Shown here in pieces: positions 24,929 to 34,366 of a DNA stretch of 64,000 bases. Source of the DNA: Microtetraspora glauca (GTDB lineage: Bacteria > Actinomycetota > Actinomycetes > Streptomycetales > Streptomycetaceae); the NCBI GenBank assembly GCA_000721275.1, contig JOFO01000001.1, positions 124,001 to 188,000 on the forward strand. The letters are read 5' to 3'. Under the pieces are notes generated by a model. That model was not told the origin of the DNA. It saw nothing but the letters and a program-made list of their open reading frames with translations, and searched no databases. Within the stretch, counting starts at the first letter, position 1; the number at the start of each line of letters is the position of its first letter. Both the position numbers and the translations under genes were made by a program.

Positions 24929-26164
24929 ATGCCCTCAGTCGCCCAGTCACCGGAGCTCGGTGAGCCGCTCGATCCGCTGCCCCGCGAGTTCGCCGCCCTG
25001 ATGAGACCCGAGATCCCGGGCCTCATCAAGGAGATCGGCGTGGAGATCGAGCGCGCCTACCCCGTGTACGCCCACCTCTTCAACGGCCCCCACTCGGACG
25101 CCATCCGCCAGGGCGTCGAACAGGCCCTGGCCGCCTTCGTGGACCGCGTCGACCGCCCCGGCGTCAAGTCCGCGCTCCGCGACGAACTCCTGCGCCAGTT
25201 CGGCCGGGTGGAGGCGTACGAGGGACGGGACCTCGACACGTTACAGGGCGCCTACCGGCTCGGCGCCCGGATCGCGCTGCGCCGCGCCAAGAGCATCGGG
25301 CGCACCTACAACCTCTCCCCCACGCTGATCCTCGCCTTCGCGGACGCCCTCTTCGCGTACGTCGACGAGCTGGAGGCCCTCTCCCGGGAGGGGTACGTCA
25401 CCGTGCAGAGCCGCGCGGTCTCCGACCTGGCCGCGCTGCGCCGGAAGCTGCTGCACCTCGTCGTCGCGGGGCCGCCGCTGCCGCGCGCGACCATCGCCGA
25501 GCTCTGCCAGGAGGCGTCCTGGCAGCTCCCCGCCGCGTGCACGCTGGTCGCGCTCCGGCCCCCCGCCACCGCCGTGCTCCAGGCGCGGCTGGACCGGGAC
25601 GTGCTGGCCGACCTCAGCCTGCCGCACCCGCACCTGCTGGTCCCCGGCCCGCTGACCGCAGAACGCCGCGCGATGCTGGACTCCGCCCTGGCCGGCACGC
25701 CCGCCGTCCTCGGCCTGACCGTGCCCACCGCCCAGGCCGCGCACTCGCTGCGCTGGGCCCGGCGGATCCTCCAGCTCGTCGACGAGGGCATCGTGCCGGA
25801 CGCCGCCTCGGTGGCCTGCGAGGACCACCTGACGACCCTGTGGCTGCTCGCCGACCCGGCCCTGACGGACCAGCTCGCCCGGCGCGAACTGGCCCCGCTC
25901 GACGGCCTGTCCGGCACCCGCCGCGAGCGGCTGATCGAGACCCTGCGGGTGCACGTCTCCACCCGGGCCCCCGCCGAGCAGGTCGGCGAACTGCTCGGCG
26001 TCCACGCCCAGACGGTCCGCTACCGCCTGCGGAACCTCGACAACCACTTCGGCGACCGGCTCCTGGACCCCGACCGCCGCTTCGCCCTGGAGGCGGCGCT
26101 CCGCGCCCTCCACCTCCACGGCCGCAAGCACCCGGACGGCCCGGCGCCCGGGCGGGCCGGCTAG
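24929..26164 (+). CDS. PucR-type helix-turn-helix regulator with a TTA codon
   Basis: A 411-residue transcription factor. The C-terminal 60 residues form the PucR-type helix-turn-helix (EQVGELLGVHAQTVRYRLRN), preceded by a region like the GGDEF-derived domain of CdaR/PucR regulators. The N-terminal 150 residues are helical and resemble RsbRD-like sensor domains often found in this family. Leu105 is encoded by TTA (25241-25243), the only in-frame TTA I found in the window, so translation should need the bldA tRNA. It may control the secreted trio or the mce operon, or the convergent P450 gene; this is inferred from position. The stop overlaps that of the P450 gene by 4 bases (CTAG). Confidence 0.85.
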   Translation: MPSVAQSPELGEPLDPLPREFAALMRPEIPGLIKEIGVEIERAYPVYAHLFNGPHSDAIRQGVEQALAAFVDRVDRPGVKSALRDELLRQFGRVEAYEGRDLDTLQGAYRLGARIALRRAKSIGRTYNLSPTLILAFADALFAYVDELEALSREGYVTVQSRAVSDLAALRRKLLHLVVAGPPLPRATIAELCQEASWQLPAACTLVALRPPATAVLQARLDRDVLADLSLPHPHLLVPGPLTAERRAMLDSALAGTPAVLGLTVPTAQAAHSLRWARRILQLVDEGIVPDAASVACEDHLTTLWLLADPALTDQLARRELAPLDGLSGTRRERLIETLRVHVSTRAPAEQVGELLGVHAQTVRYRLRNLDNHFGDRLLDPDRRFALEAALRALHLHGRKHPDGPAPGRAG

Positions 26165-27531
26165 CCGCGCGGGACCAGCCGGCAGCGTGCCGGGCCGACG
26201 GCCTGGAGGGTGATCGCCGGCGCCACCGGCACCTCGGTGTCGACGGCCTCGAAGCCGTACCGCTGGAGGATCATGGCGAGCGCGATCACCGACTCCAGCA
26301 TGGAGAAGTGCTGGCCGATGCAGGCCCGCGGGCCGCCGCCGAAGGGGAACCAGGCGTAGCGGGGCCGGGCCGCCTCCGCCTCGGGGGTGAAGCGGTCGGG
26401 GTCGAAGCGCTCGGCGTCGTCCCAGTAGGCGGGGTGCCGGTGGGTGACCCACGGGGCGACGACGACGTCGGCGCCGGCGGGCACGACGACCCCGCCGATG
26501 ATGGTCTCGGCGACGGCCCGGCGGCCGATGACGGGCGCGGCCGGGAAGAGCCGCATGGCCTCCTTGAGGACCCGCGTCACGTACGGCAGGGCGTCGAGGT
26601 CGGCGGCGCCGGGGGTGCGGCCGGCCAGCACCCGGTCGACCTCCTCGTGGGCGCGCCGCTGCGCCTCGGGGTGGCGGGCGAGGAGGTGGAGGGCGAAGCC
26701 GAGCGAGGTGGCGGTGGTCTCGTGGCCGGCGAGCAGGAAGACGAGGACCTGTTCGCGGAGTTCGGTGGCGTCGAAGCCGCCGTCCTCGGCGCTCTCGGCC
26801 CGGACGAGCAGGGTCAGCAGGTCGTCGCCGTCGGCGCCGGCCCGGCCGCCGGCCTTCCGCTCGGCGATGATCCGGTCGCACTCCTCGTACAGCGCCTTGT
26901 GGAGGGCGGCGGCCCGGAGGTTGCCGGGGGTCGGCCAGGCGCGGGGCGTCTTGACCGGCGCGTAGCCGCGGCGGAGCACGTACGCGCCGACGCCGGGGAA
27001 GCAGCGTTCGACGACGTCGACGGCGGAGTCGACGTCGGTGCCGAAGAGGATGCGGGCGACGGCGCGCAGGGCGAGCCGGGTGGACTCGTGGAGGACGTCC
27101 ACGGAGGTGCGGCCGGCCCGCTCCCACTCGGCGGTGAGGGTGGTGGCCTCGGTGGCGACGGCGGCGGCGTAGCCGTCGACGCGGCGCTTGGTGAAGAGCG
27201 GCTGGACGAGCCGGCGCTGGCGGAGGTAGTCGTCGTCCTGGCTGGTGAGCAGGCCGTTGCCGAAGGACTCCCGGACCTCCTGGTAGAAGGCGTTGTCCTT
27301 GCGGAAGTTGGCGGACTCGGCGGCGAGGACCTGCTGGACGCCGTCGGCGGAGAAGACGGCGTAGACCTGGGAGCGGGCGCCGGGCGGGCCGGCGGTGATG
27401 CGGACGACGTCGCCGTGCTCGCGCCGGGCGCGCAGGAAGGTGCCGAGCGAGTCGTTCTTGAGGTCGAACATCGAGCCCAGGACGGGCAGTCCGCTGAGGA
27501 CGGGTGCTTCGGTGCGGGTGGTGACGGCCAT
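26161..27531 (-). CDS. Cytochrome P450
   Basis: A 456-residue heme monooxygenase. The I-helix oxygen-binding motif is AGHETTA, the K-helix ExxR is in KEAMRLFP, and the heme ligand is Cys404 in FGGGPRACIG. The sequence style (long, with WFPFGGGPR) is that of the CYP4/CYP102-like bacterial clade, often fatty-acid or terpenoid hydroxylases; the substrate is not predictable. No ferredoxin gene is adjacent, so redox partners are supplied elsewhere. The start ATG at 27531 is preceded by AAGGGGGAAGT. The frame stays open upstream over the divergent VOC gene, which is an artefact of GC bias. Confidence 0.93.
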   Translation of the reverse strand: MAVTTRTEAPVLSGLPVLGSMFDLKNDSLGTFLRARREHGDVVRITAGPPGARSQVYAVFSADGVQQVLAAESANFRKDNAFYQEVRESFGNGLLTSQDDDYLRQRRLVQPLFTKRRVDGYAAAVATEATTLTAEWERAGRTSVDVLHESTRLALRAVARILFGTDVDSAVDVVERCFPGVGAYVLRRGYAPVKTPRAWPTPGNLRAAALHKALYEECDRIIAERKAGGRAGADGDDLLTLLVRAESAEDGGFDATELREQVLVFLLAGHETTATSLGFALHLLARHPEAQRRAHEEVDRVLAGRTPGAADLDALPYVTRVLKEAMRLFPAAPVIGRRAVAETIIGGVVVPAGADVVVAPWVTHRHPAYWDDAERFDPDRFTPEAEAARPRYAWFPFGGGPRACIGQHFSMLESVIALAMILQRYGFEAVDTEVPVAPAITLQAVGPARCRLVPRG

Positions 27532-27675
27532 GTGACTTCCCCCTTGGTCGCGGCGGCGCGGCGATTGTCCCGCACCGGGGTGACCGGGCGGTAGCTTCCG
27601 CCGGCGGACCGTCCGGATCTGGCCGGACCGGCCGGATCCCGCCGATTGTCGGTGGCGTCTGGGAGGCTCGGTGCC

Positions 27676-28161
27676 ATGGACGGGAACGAGGGGGCGGAGC
27701 GCCCCGCACTGAGTCTCCAGCTGACGGTCGACTGCGCGGACCCGGCGCGGCTGGTGCCCTTCTGGGCGGAGGCGCTGCGGTACGTGCCGGAGCCGCCGCC
27801 GGAGGGGCACGCGAGCTGGCGGGCGTACTGGGCGGCGTCCGGGGTGCCGGAGGAGGAGCTGGTCGACGGGGCGGGGGACCTGCCGGAGTCGCTGGTCGAC
27901 CCGGCGGGGGCGGGGCCGCGGGTGTGGTTCCAGCAGGTCCCGGAGCCGAAGCGGGGGAAGAACCGCGTCCACCTGGACCTGAGGGTCGGCGGTGGACGCG
28001 GGGTGCCGCTCGCGGTGCGCCGGGCGCGGGTGGACGGGGAGGTGGCCCGGCTGACCGCACTCGGCGCGACCGTGCTGCGCGTCATGGACGAACCGCACGG
28101 GATGGACTACTACGCGGTGGTGCTCCAGGACCCGGAGGGCAACGAGTTCTGCGTGGTGTGA
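27676..28161 (+). CDS. VOC/glyoxalase-like domain protein
   Basis: A 161-residue vicinal oxygen chelate fold protein of the glyoxalase/bleomycin-resistance superfamily. The paired beta-alpha-beta modules are recognisable: LQLTVDCADPARLVPFW at the start and LQDPEGNEFCVV at the end, with KNRVHLDL in the middle. Such proteins act as dioxygenases, isomerases or binding proteins; no specific activity can be assigned. It shares its pattern with the smaller VOC protein at 58762-59106. It is divergent from the P450 gene with a 144-base gap. Confidence 0.85.
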   Translation: MDGNEGAERPALSLQLTVDCADPARLVPFWAEALRYVPEPPPEGHASWRAYWAASGVPEEELVDGAGDLPESLVDPAGAGPRVWFQQVPEPKRGKNRVHLDLRVGGGRGVPLAVRRARVDGEVARLTALGATVLRVMDEPHGMDYYAVVLQDPEGNEFCVV

Positions 28162-28189
28162 CGCGCGGGCGGGGGTGCGGCGCGCGGCG

Positions 28190-29509
28190 TCAGTCGGTGT
28201 CGCGCGGGTCGAAGGAGCCGGTGTCGACGGTCAGCGGCCGGGGGAAGGCGCCGGCGACGTCGTCCCAGCGCGTGAGCTTGAAGTTGGTGCCCTCGCGGTC
28301 GCCGTCGGCCGGGGTGGCCTCGCCGTCGTGGGTGACGAGCAGGCCCTTCGGGAAGGCGGCGCCGAGCGGCACGTTCACCACGGTGGCGCCGTCGGAGTGC
28401 TGCACGCCGTCGGTGGCGGGCCCGTCGGTGACGGCGAAGGAGCCGAGGTAGGCGTTGCCGCCCTCGCGCGCGTAGACGGCGTAGGTGTCGTCGCCCTGGC
28501 TGGAGGCGAGGACGTAGCCGGTGCCGTCGTCGCCGTGGTAGACGGTGACGCCCTCGGCGTCGGCGCTCAGGTGCTCGCCGCCGAAGCCGGGGTCGTGCGC
28601 GGTGTCGAGGACGCACTCCTCCTCGGCCTCGTCGTACGTCCACGGGGTGCCGTACTCGCGGACGCGGTCGAGGAGTTCGGGCCGCTCGAACTCCTCGTCG
28701 TCGATCTCGACGCGCCAGAGGCCGACGGCCTCCTGGGCGGCGTAGAGGACGTGCTCCTCCTGGTCGACGCCCATGCCCTCGACCTGCGGCAGCTCGCCGG
28801 GGTCGGCGCAGGGCCGCCAGGCGGTGCCGTCCGGCAGGGTGAAGGAGGTGGGCAGGTCGAGGGTGTCCTCGGTGCGGTAGCCGACCCGGCCGCCGCGGTC
28901 CTCCAGTTCGAGCAGCCGCAGCCGGCTGCGCTCGCGCTGCGAGACGACGACGAGGGTGTCGTCGCCGTCGCGGTAGGCGGTGAGGCCGTAGGAGGTGGTC
29001 TGCTCGTCGACCTCGGCCTCGCTCGCGGCGAAGACGGGGGCGACGTCGGCGGCGGTGACGTCCCGGAGCGGGGCGCGGCCGGCGGCGACGGCGGCCGGGT
29101 CGATGGCGTAGGCGCGGATCCGGTCGCGTCCGCGGTCGCTGACGACGGCCAGGTCGGTCGGGCGGCCGTTCAGCGCGAAGCCGTAGACGACGTCGACGTT
29201 GTTGAAGCGGCCGGGGGCGGCGTCCTCCCCGGGGGCCGGCGGGGCGGCGATGTGCTGGAGGCGGCGGCCGTCGAGTCCGTAGACGTCGAGGCCGCCCTCC
29301 TTGAGGGTGCCGATGACGAGGCTGCGGCCGGAGCGGGTCGGGTCGACCCAGACGGCGGGATCGTCGGCGTCGGCGTTGCCGCCGGCCTCGTCGTCGTACA
29401 CGACGGGCGTCTCGGCGCGGGCGGTGACGGTGACGGGCCCCGGGGCGGCGGGGACCGCGGCGACGACGCTGAGTGCGGCGGCCAGGGCGGTCAGGACGGA
29501 GGCGCTCAC
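28190..29509 (-). CDS. Secreted beta-propeller 3-phytase
   Basis: A 439-residue exported phytase of the alkaline beta-propeller family, releasing phosphate from phytate with calcium. A signal peptide covers about residues 1-22. The family hallmarks ADDPAVWVDP (near 45), FNNVDVVYGF and GEHLSADAEGV (a calcium-site strand) are present. The start is the GTG at 29509 with GAGGAG 6 bases upstream; the frame is open further but composition changes. Acidic patches expected for calcium binding are abundant. The gene is followed by 28 bases before the convergent VOC stop. Confidence 0.88.
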   Translation of the reverse strand: MSASVLTALAAALSVVAAVPAAPGPVTVTARAETPVVYDDEAGGNADADDPAVWVDPTRSGRSLVIGTLKEGGLDVYGLDGRRLQHIAAPPAPGEDAAPGRFNNVDVVYGFALNGRPTDLAVVSDRGRDRIRAYAIDPAAVAAGRAPLRDVTAADVAPVFAASEAEVDEQTTSYGLTAYRDGDDTLVVVSQRERSRLRLLELEDRGGRVGYRTEDTLDLPTSFTLPDGTAWRPCADPGELPQVEGMGVDQEEHVLYAAQEAVGLWRVEIDDEEFERPELLDRVREYGTPWTYDEAEEECVLDTAHDPGFGGEHLSADAEGVTVYHGDDGTGYVLASSQGDDTYAVYAREGGNAYLGSFAVTDGPATDGVQHSDGATVVNVPLGAAFPKGLLVTHDGEATPADGDREGTNFKLTRWDDVAGAFPRPLTVDTGSFDPRDTD

Positions 29510-29627
29510 GGTACTCCTCGGTAGCAGGCTGGGACGGGCCGAGACGCTACGGAGGCGGGATGGAGCGGCCCTTGCGGACCCGTGAATTCCGTACGGCCGT
29601 GCGGAACACGCGGTTACGCTCCCCGCC

Positions 29628-30224
29628 ATGGGGAGCGACATCGAGGGCGCGTTCGAGGTCCGCGGGGCGGACGGCCGCTGGAAGGTCCGGGACTGGCTGC
29701 CGGACTGCGCGCTGGTGCGCGACCGGGACGCCCGGGAGTGCCTGTTCGGGTACGGCGGGGAGCTCCAGGTGGAACGGCCGCTCTTCGACCAGCGGGGGCT
29801 CCCGCCGGACGCGTCCCCGGACATTCCCGACGACGAGATCAACCACAGCCATTCGTACGCCACCTGGGCCGAGGTGGCGGCCGTCGACTGGGACGCGCCG
29901 CTGAACGACCGCGCCGACGGGAACCACATCGGGGTGTGGCTCCCGGGCCCGGACGGCGCGCTCGTCCTGGACCACGTGGCCCGGATGCCGCTCGCCGTCC
30001 TGGACGCGGCGGAGGAGCTGTTCGGCGAGGACCTGTGGCCGTACGAGTGGCCGCCCGGCGGCGAGGTCGCGCTGGACGGGGCGGTCTACCGTCCGGTGGT
30101 GTACACGGCGCGGATGCTCGCCCCGCCGGACGGCGACCGCTGGGGTCCGGCGTGGGCGGTGATGCGTGATCTGGCGGCCGTCCACGGTGACGGGAACGTC
30201 CGCCTGATCGTCTGGTTCGGCTGA
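29628..30224 (+). CDS. Hypothetical cytoplasmic protein
   Basis: A 198-residue acidic protein with no signal peptide, membrane segment or motif that I recognise. It is rich in Trp, Pro and Asp (for example DLWPYEWPPGG and WGPAWAVM), giving the look of a compact globular domain. The coding frame has normal Streptomyces codon bias. It ends 3 bases before the convergent acyl-CoA dehydrogenase stop and is divergent from the phytase. No function proposed. Confidence 0.7.
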   Translation: MGSDIEGAFEVRGADGRWKVRDWLPDCALVRDRDARECLFGYGGELQVERPLFDQRGLPPDASPDIPDDEINHSHSYATWAEVAAVDWDAPLNDRADGNHIGVWLPGPDGALVLDHVARMPLAVLDAAEELFGEDLWPYEWPPGGEVALDGAVYRPVVYTARMLAPPDGDRWGPAWAVMRDLAAVHGDGNVRLIVWFG

Positions 30225-30227
30225 GGA

Positions 30228-31442
30228 CTACCTGCCGACGGCGCGGCTGATGACCATGCGCTGGATCTCGCTGGTGCCTTCGAAGATCGTGTAGATGGCG
30301 GCGTCGCGGTGCATGCGCTCGACCGGGTACTCGCGGGTGTAGCCGTTGCCGCCGAGGATCTGGATGGCCTGGGCGGTGACGGACTTGGCGACCTCGCTGG
30401 CGTACAGCTTGGACATGGAGCCCTCGGCGTTCGTGAACGGCTTGCCGGCGGTGGCCATCCAGGAGGCGCGCCAGACGAGCAGGCGGGCCGCGTCGATCTG
30501 CGTGGCCATGTCGGCGAGCTGGAAGGCGACGCCCTGGTTCTCGATGATCGGGCGGCCGAACTGCACGCGGGTCTTCGCGTAGTCGAGGGCGACCTCGTAG
30601 GCGGCGCGGGCGGTGCCGACGGCCATGGCGCCGACCGCCGGGCGGGACGCCTCGAAGGTGGCCATGGCGGCGTTCTTCACGCGCTCGCCGCCCGCCTTCG
30701 CCTTCTCCCGGGCGCGGGCCAGCCGCTCGTCGAGCTTCTCCTTGCCGCCGAGGAGGCAGGAGCCGGGGACGCGCACGTCCTCCAGGACGACCTCGGCGGT
30801 GTGGGAGGCGCGGATGCCGTGCTTCTGGAACTTCTGGCCCTGGGAGAGGCCGGGGGTGCCGGGCGGCACGATGAAGGAGGCGTGGCCCTTGGAGCCGAGC
30901 TCCGGGTCGACGACGGCGACGACGACGTGGACGTCGGCGATGCCGCCGTTGGTCGCCCAGGTCTTGGTGCCGTTGAGGACCCACTCGTCCTTGGCCTGGT
31001 CGTAGACGGCCCGGGTGCGCATGGAGGCGACGTCGGAGCCGGCGTCGGGCTCGGAGGAGCAGAAGGCGGCGACCTTCACGTCGGTCGGGTCGCCGTACAT
31101 CTGCGGGACCCAGGTGCCGATCTGCTCCTCGGTGCCGTTGGCGAGGACGCCGACGGCGGCCAGTCCGGTGCCGACGATGGAGAGCGCGATGCCGGCGTCG
31201 CCCCAGAAGAGCTCCTCCATGGTCATCGGGATGCCGAGGCCGGTCGGGTCGAAGAACTGCTGGGCGTAGAAGTCGAGGGAGTAGATTCCCAGCTTGGCGG
31301 CCTCCTGGATGATGGGCCAGGGGGTCTCCTCACGCTCGTCCCATTCGGCGGCGGCCGGACGCATGACGTCCGCGGCGAAGCCGTGGAGCCAGTCGCGGAC
31401 CTGCTTCTGGTCGTCGTTGAGTTCGAGCGTGAACTCTCCCAT
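30228..31442 (-). CDS. Acyl-CoA dehydrogenase
   Basis: A 404-residue flavoprotein that introduces the alpha-beta double bond in acyl-CoA during beta-oxidation, passing electrons to ETF. Typical blocks are [11 protein letters not shown] near residue 130, the FAD-contacting WATNGG motif, RVQFGRPI in the C-terminal helical domain and the terminal [10 protein letters not shown]. The family's catalytic Glu is expected in the last domain. The divergent TetR gene and the twin GTTAC/GTAAC sites between them suggest repression relieved by a fatty acyl ligand, as in other fad systems. Confidence 0.93.
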   Translation of the reverse strand: MGEFTLELNDDQKQVRDWLHGFAADVMRPAAAEWDEREETPWPIIQEAAKLGIYSLDFYAQQFFDPTGLGIPMTMEELFWGDAGIALSIVGTGLAAVGVLANGTEEQIGTWVPQMYGDPTDVKVAAFCSSEPDAGSDVASMRTRAVYDQAKDEWVLNGTKTWATNGGIADVHVVVAVVDPELGSKGHASFIVPPGTPGLSQGQKFQKHGIRASHTAEVVLEDVRVPGSCLLGGKEKLDERLARAREKAKAGGERVKNAAMATFEASRPAVGAMAVGTARAAYEVALDYAKTRVQFGRPIIENQGVAFQLADMATQIDAARLLVWRASWMATAGKPFTNAEGSMSKLYASEVAKSVTAQAIQILGGNGYTREYPVERMHRDAAIYTIFEGTSEIQRMVISRAVGR

Positions 31443-31454
31443 GTTCCCTCCCAG

Positions 31455-31497
31455 CAGACGTTACTTGCGGTAACAGCAGTCTGTTACCGGCGGGTAC
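31455..31497. promoter_or_regulatory. Tandem palindromic operators between acyl-CoA dehydrogenase and TetR genes
   Basis: GTTAC-N5-GTAAC is perfect at 31460-31474. A second, imperfect copy (GTTAC, 5 bases, GGTAC) lies at 31483-31497. They sit 18-55 bases upstream of the dehydrogenase ATG, so bound protein would block its promoter. The nearest candidate regulator is the divergent TetR gene at 31615. The flank 31455-31470 recurs inverted at 21205-21220. Confidence 0.65.
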
Positions 31498-31614
31498 GGC
31501 TGTCAACCTGCGGGTCCTCCCGAGCGAAGCGGACCGGACCGTTCGGCACCGGACGCCGGTCGGGTGTTACGTTGCGACAGCCTCAGGTCACCACACGGGC
31601 GGGGAGACACGCTT

Positions 31615-32262
31615 ATGGACATCGCACACCGGACCACCGACCAGCAGAAGCCCGCCGAGCAGCGGCGGCGCGAACTGCTGGAGGCGGCGGACCGGGTGGT
31701 GCTCCGCGACGGCCCCAAGGCATCCATGAACGCGATCGCGGCCGAGGCCGGCATCACCAAGCCGATCCTCTACCGCCACTTCGGCGACAAGGGCGGCCTC
31801 TACCGGGCCCTCGCCACCCGCCACACCGACGCCCTCCTCGCCTCGCTGCGGGCCGCCCTCGACGCCCCCGCCGACCGGCGCCGCCGGGTCGAGGCCACCC
31901 TCGACACCTACCTCGCCTCCATCGAGGCGATGCCGCAGGTCTACCGCTTCCTCATGCACCCGGCCGAGGAGCCCCACCAGGCCGAGCAGGGCTTCGACGT
32001 CGGCCGGCACTCCGCGCCGCTGCTGCGCCGCATGGGCGAGGAGCTGGGCCAGGTCATCGCCGAGCGCGTCGACCTCGGACCGGCCGCCGAGGCGCAGGCC
32101 CGGATCTGGGGCCACGGCATCGTCGGCATGATGCACGCCGCCGGCGACTGGTGGCTGGGCGAGCGCCCCTGCTCCCGCGCCGAACTGGTCCGCTCCCTCG
32201 CCGACCTCCTCTGGGGCCGCCTCGCCGAGGCCGACGACCGCGCCGACGGCCCGGGCTTCTGA
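31615..32262 (+). CDS. TetR-family regulator, probable fatty-acid-responsive repressor
   Basis: A 215-residue TetR protein. The N-terminal helix-turn-helix spans about residues 20-62 (AIAAEAGITKPILYRHF). The C-terminal ligand domain carries several aromatic and Met residues, as is common in acyl-CoA-sensing members. ATG 31615 is preceded by GGGGAGA. The divergent position opposite the acyl-CoA dehydrogenase, with two palindromes between, argues for a FadR-like role; this is inference from context. Confidence 0.88.
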   Translation: MDIAHRTTDQQKPAEQRRRELLEAADRVVLRDGPKASMNAIAAEAGITKPILYRHFGDKGGLYRALATRHTDALLASLRAALDAPADRRRRVEATLDTYLASIEAMPQVYRFLMHPAEEPHQAEQGFDVGRHSAPLLRRMGEELGQVIAERVDLGPAAEAQARIWGHGIVGMMHAAGDWWLGERPCSRAELVRSLADLLWGRLAEADDRADGPGF

Positions 32263-32279
32263 CCGCGCGCCGCCCCAGG

Positions 32280-32305
32280 CCCCGGCCACGGATCACCGGC
32301 CGGGG
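32280..32305. terminator. Hairpin after the TetR gene
   Basis: An 8-bp perfect GC stem, extendable by one wobble and one further pair, with a 10-base loop lies 18 bases past the TetR stop. Confidence 0.5.
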
Positions 32306-32402
32306 TCCCGGGGGGAGGGGGCACGGAGGGGGGCGGGGCGGGCGGAGAGGGGGCCGGCGATTCCGGGCGGGCGGGCTCGGAGCCGTACCGGAAAAGGGCG
32401 GG

Positions 32403-32963
32403 CTACGCCTCCAAGACGGCCGCGCCCCCGCCCCAGGGCTGCTTGCGGACGGCGCGCAGGAGACGTGATCTCCGCCACCCGGTGACATGCTCCGCGTAGA
32501 CGCGGCCCTCCAAGTGGTCCATCTCGTGCAGCAGGCAGCGGGCGAAGAACCCGGTGCCCTCGATCCGCACCGGGGTGCCGTCCGTGCGGACGCCCTCCAC
32601 CACCGCGCGGTCGAAGCGGGCCACCGGCGCCTCCAGGCCCGGCAGCGAGAGGCAGCCCTCCGGGCCGCGGTACGCGTCGCCGTCAGCCTCGACCAGCCGC
32701 GGGTTCACCACGTGCCCCAGGTGCCGCACGTCCTCGTCGTCCGGGCAGTCGTAGACGAAGACCCGCAGGCCCACGCCCACTTGGTTCGCCGCCAGGCCCA
32801 CGCCGTGCGCCGCGTACATGGTGGCGAACATCGACTCCACCAGCCCGTCCAGCGCGGGACCGAACTCGGTGACGGGGACGCAGGGCGCGTGCAGCACGGG
32901 GTCGCCGAGCAGGGTCATCGTCCGGACCACGCCGGAGCTGCCGGGGATGGGGCGGTTTCGCAT
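32403..32963 (-). CDS. def: Peptide deformylase
   Basis: A 186-residue metalloenzyme that removes the N-formyl group from nascent proteins. All three motifs are intact: GVGLAANQ (54-61), EGCLS (102-106, metal ligand Cys104) and HEMDH (146-150). Length fits the family. Streptomyces carry several def genes, so this may not be the only one. It is divergent from murT with a 124-base gap and has no obvious operon partner. Confidence 0.95.
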   Translation of the reverse strand: MRNRPIPGSSGVVRTMTLLGDPVLHAPCVPVTEFGPALDGLVESMFATMYAAHGVGLAANQVGVGLRVFVYDCPDDEDVRHLGHVVNPRLVEADGDAYRGPEGCLSLPGLEAPVARFDRAVVEGVRTDGTPVRIEGTGFFARCLLHEMDHLEGRVYAEHVTGWRRSRLLRAVRKQPWGGGAAVLEA

Positions 32964-33087
32964 GCCCGTAAGCGTACGGTCCGCCGTGACCTCCTCCTTT
33001 CATACGGTCGGCCCGGTGCCGCGGTTCGGGCTCCTGGCCGGTTCTCGATAGGCTGAGCCCCGACCGACGCAAGGAGGATCAAGGACG

Positions 33088-34335
33088 ATGTCAGGACACC
33101 CCGGTAATCCAGAGCCGCTGACGCCGCGCGCCAAGCTGGCCGTGACCGCGGGCAGGGCGGCCGCCGCGGTGTCGCGGGCGGCCGGCCGCGGCAGCGGATC
33201 GGTGATCGGCGGCCGGGTCGCGCTGAAGCTCGACCCCGACCTGCTGGGACGCCTCGCGCAGCACCTGGACGTCGTCCTCGTGTCCGCCACCAACGGCAAG
33301 ACGACCACCACCCGGCTGATCGCCGAGGCGCTCCGGGCCGCCGGCCCGGTCGTCTCCAACGCCCTGGGCGCCAACATGCCCGCCGGCATCACCTCCGCCC
33401 TCGCGGGTGGCGGCGACGCCCGGTACGGCGTGATCGAGGTCGACGAGAAGTACCTCGCCGGCGTCGCCCGCGACACCACCCCCAAGGCGATCGCGCTGCT
33501 CAACCTCTCCCGCGACCAGCTCGACCGCGCCGCCGAGACGCGGATGCTCGCCGAGAAGTGGCGCGAGGGCCTGAACGGCTCCAAGGCCGTCGTCATCGCC
33601 AACGCCGACGACCCGCTGATCGTGTGGGCCGCCTCCTCCTCCCCCAACGTGGTGTGGGTCGCGGTCGGCCAGGAGTGGAAGGACGACGCCTGGTCGTGCC
33701 CCTCCTGCGGCGGTGTCCTCCAGCGCCCCGGCGACGACTGGTTCTGCGGCGAGTGCGGCTTCCGCCGGCCCGCCCCGAGCTGGGCGCTCAGCGGCGACCA
33801 CGTGCTCGACCCGCACGGCTCGGCCTGGCCGATCCGGCTCCAGCTGCCCGGCCGCGCCAACAAGGCCAACGCCGCCACCTCGGCCGCCGTCGCCGCCGTC
33901 TTCGGCGTCCCGCCGCAGGTCGCCCTGGAGCGCATGTACCAGGTGCAGGCCGTCGCCGGCCGGTACGACGTGGTCACCTTCCAGGACCGTCAGCTGCGGC
34001 TGCTGCTCGCGAAGAACCCGGCCGGCTGGCTGGAGACGTTCTCGCTCATCGACCCGCCGCCCACCCCGGTCATCCTCTCGGTCAACGCGCGCGGCGCCGA
34101 CGGCACCGACACGTCCTGGCTGTGGGACGTCGACTACGGCCGCCTCGCCGGCCACCCGATCATGGTGATCGGCGACCGCCGGCTCGACCTCGCGGTCCGG
34201 CTGGAGGTCGCGGGCGTCGACTTCCGCGTCTGCGACACCCTCGACGAGGCGGTCGCCATGGCCCCGCCCGGGCAGATCGAGCTGATCGCCAACTACACCG
34301 CCTTCCAGGACGTACGCCGCCGTGTCGGCAACTGA
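33088..34335 (+). CDS. murT: Lipid II isoglutaminyl synthase, Mur ligase-like subunit
   Basis: A 415-residue Mur ligase homologue that, with GatD, amidates the D-glutamate of lipid II to D-isoglutamine, an ATP-dependent step needed for efficient cross-linking. The ATP loop ATNGKTTT is at 67-74. A MurT-specific zinc ribbon (CPSCGG and CGECG) lies around residues 204-226. The C-terminal DUF1727 domain is present. AAGGAGG precedes the ATG. gatD follows after 31 bases, the usual order. Confidence 0.95.
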   Translation: MSGHPGNPEPLTPRAKLAVTAGRAAAAVSRAAGRGSGSVIGGRVALKLDPDLLGRLAQHLDVVLVSATNGKTTTTRLIAEALRAAGPVVSNALGANMPAGITSALAGGGDARYGVIEVDEKYLAGVARDTTPKAIALLNLSRDQLDRAAETRMLAEKWREGLNGSKAVVIANADDPLIVWAASSSPNVVWVAVGQEWKDDAWSCPSCGGVLQRPGDDWFCGECGFRRPAPSWALSGDHVLDPHGSAWPIRLQLPGRANKANAATSAAVAAVFGVPPQVALERMYQVQAVAGRYDVVTFQDRQLRLLLAKNPAGWLETFSLIDPPPTPVILSVNARGADGTDTSWLWDVDYGRLAGHPIMVIGDRRLDLAVRLEVAGVDFRVCDTLDEAVAMAPPGQIELIANYTAFQDVRRRVGN

Positions 34336-34366
34336 CCCCGCCCCGACTCGCAGAAGGAGTGGCAGC

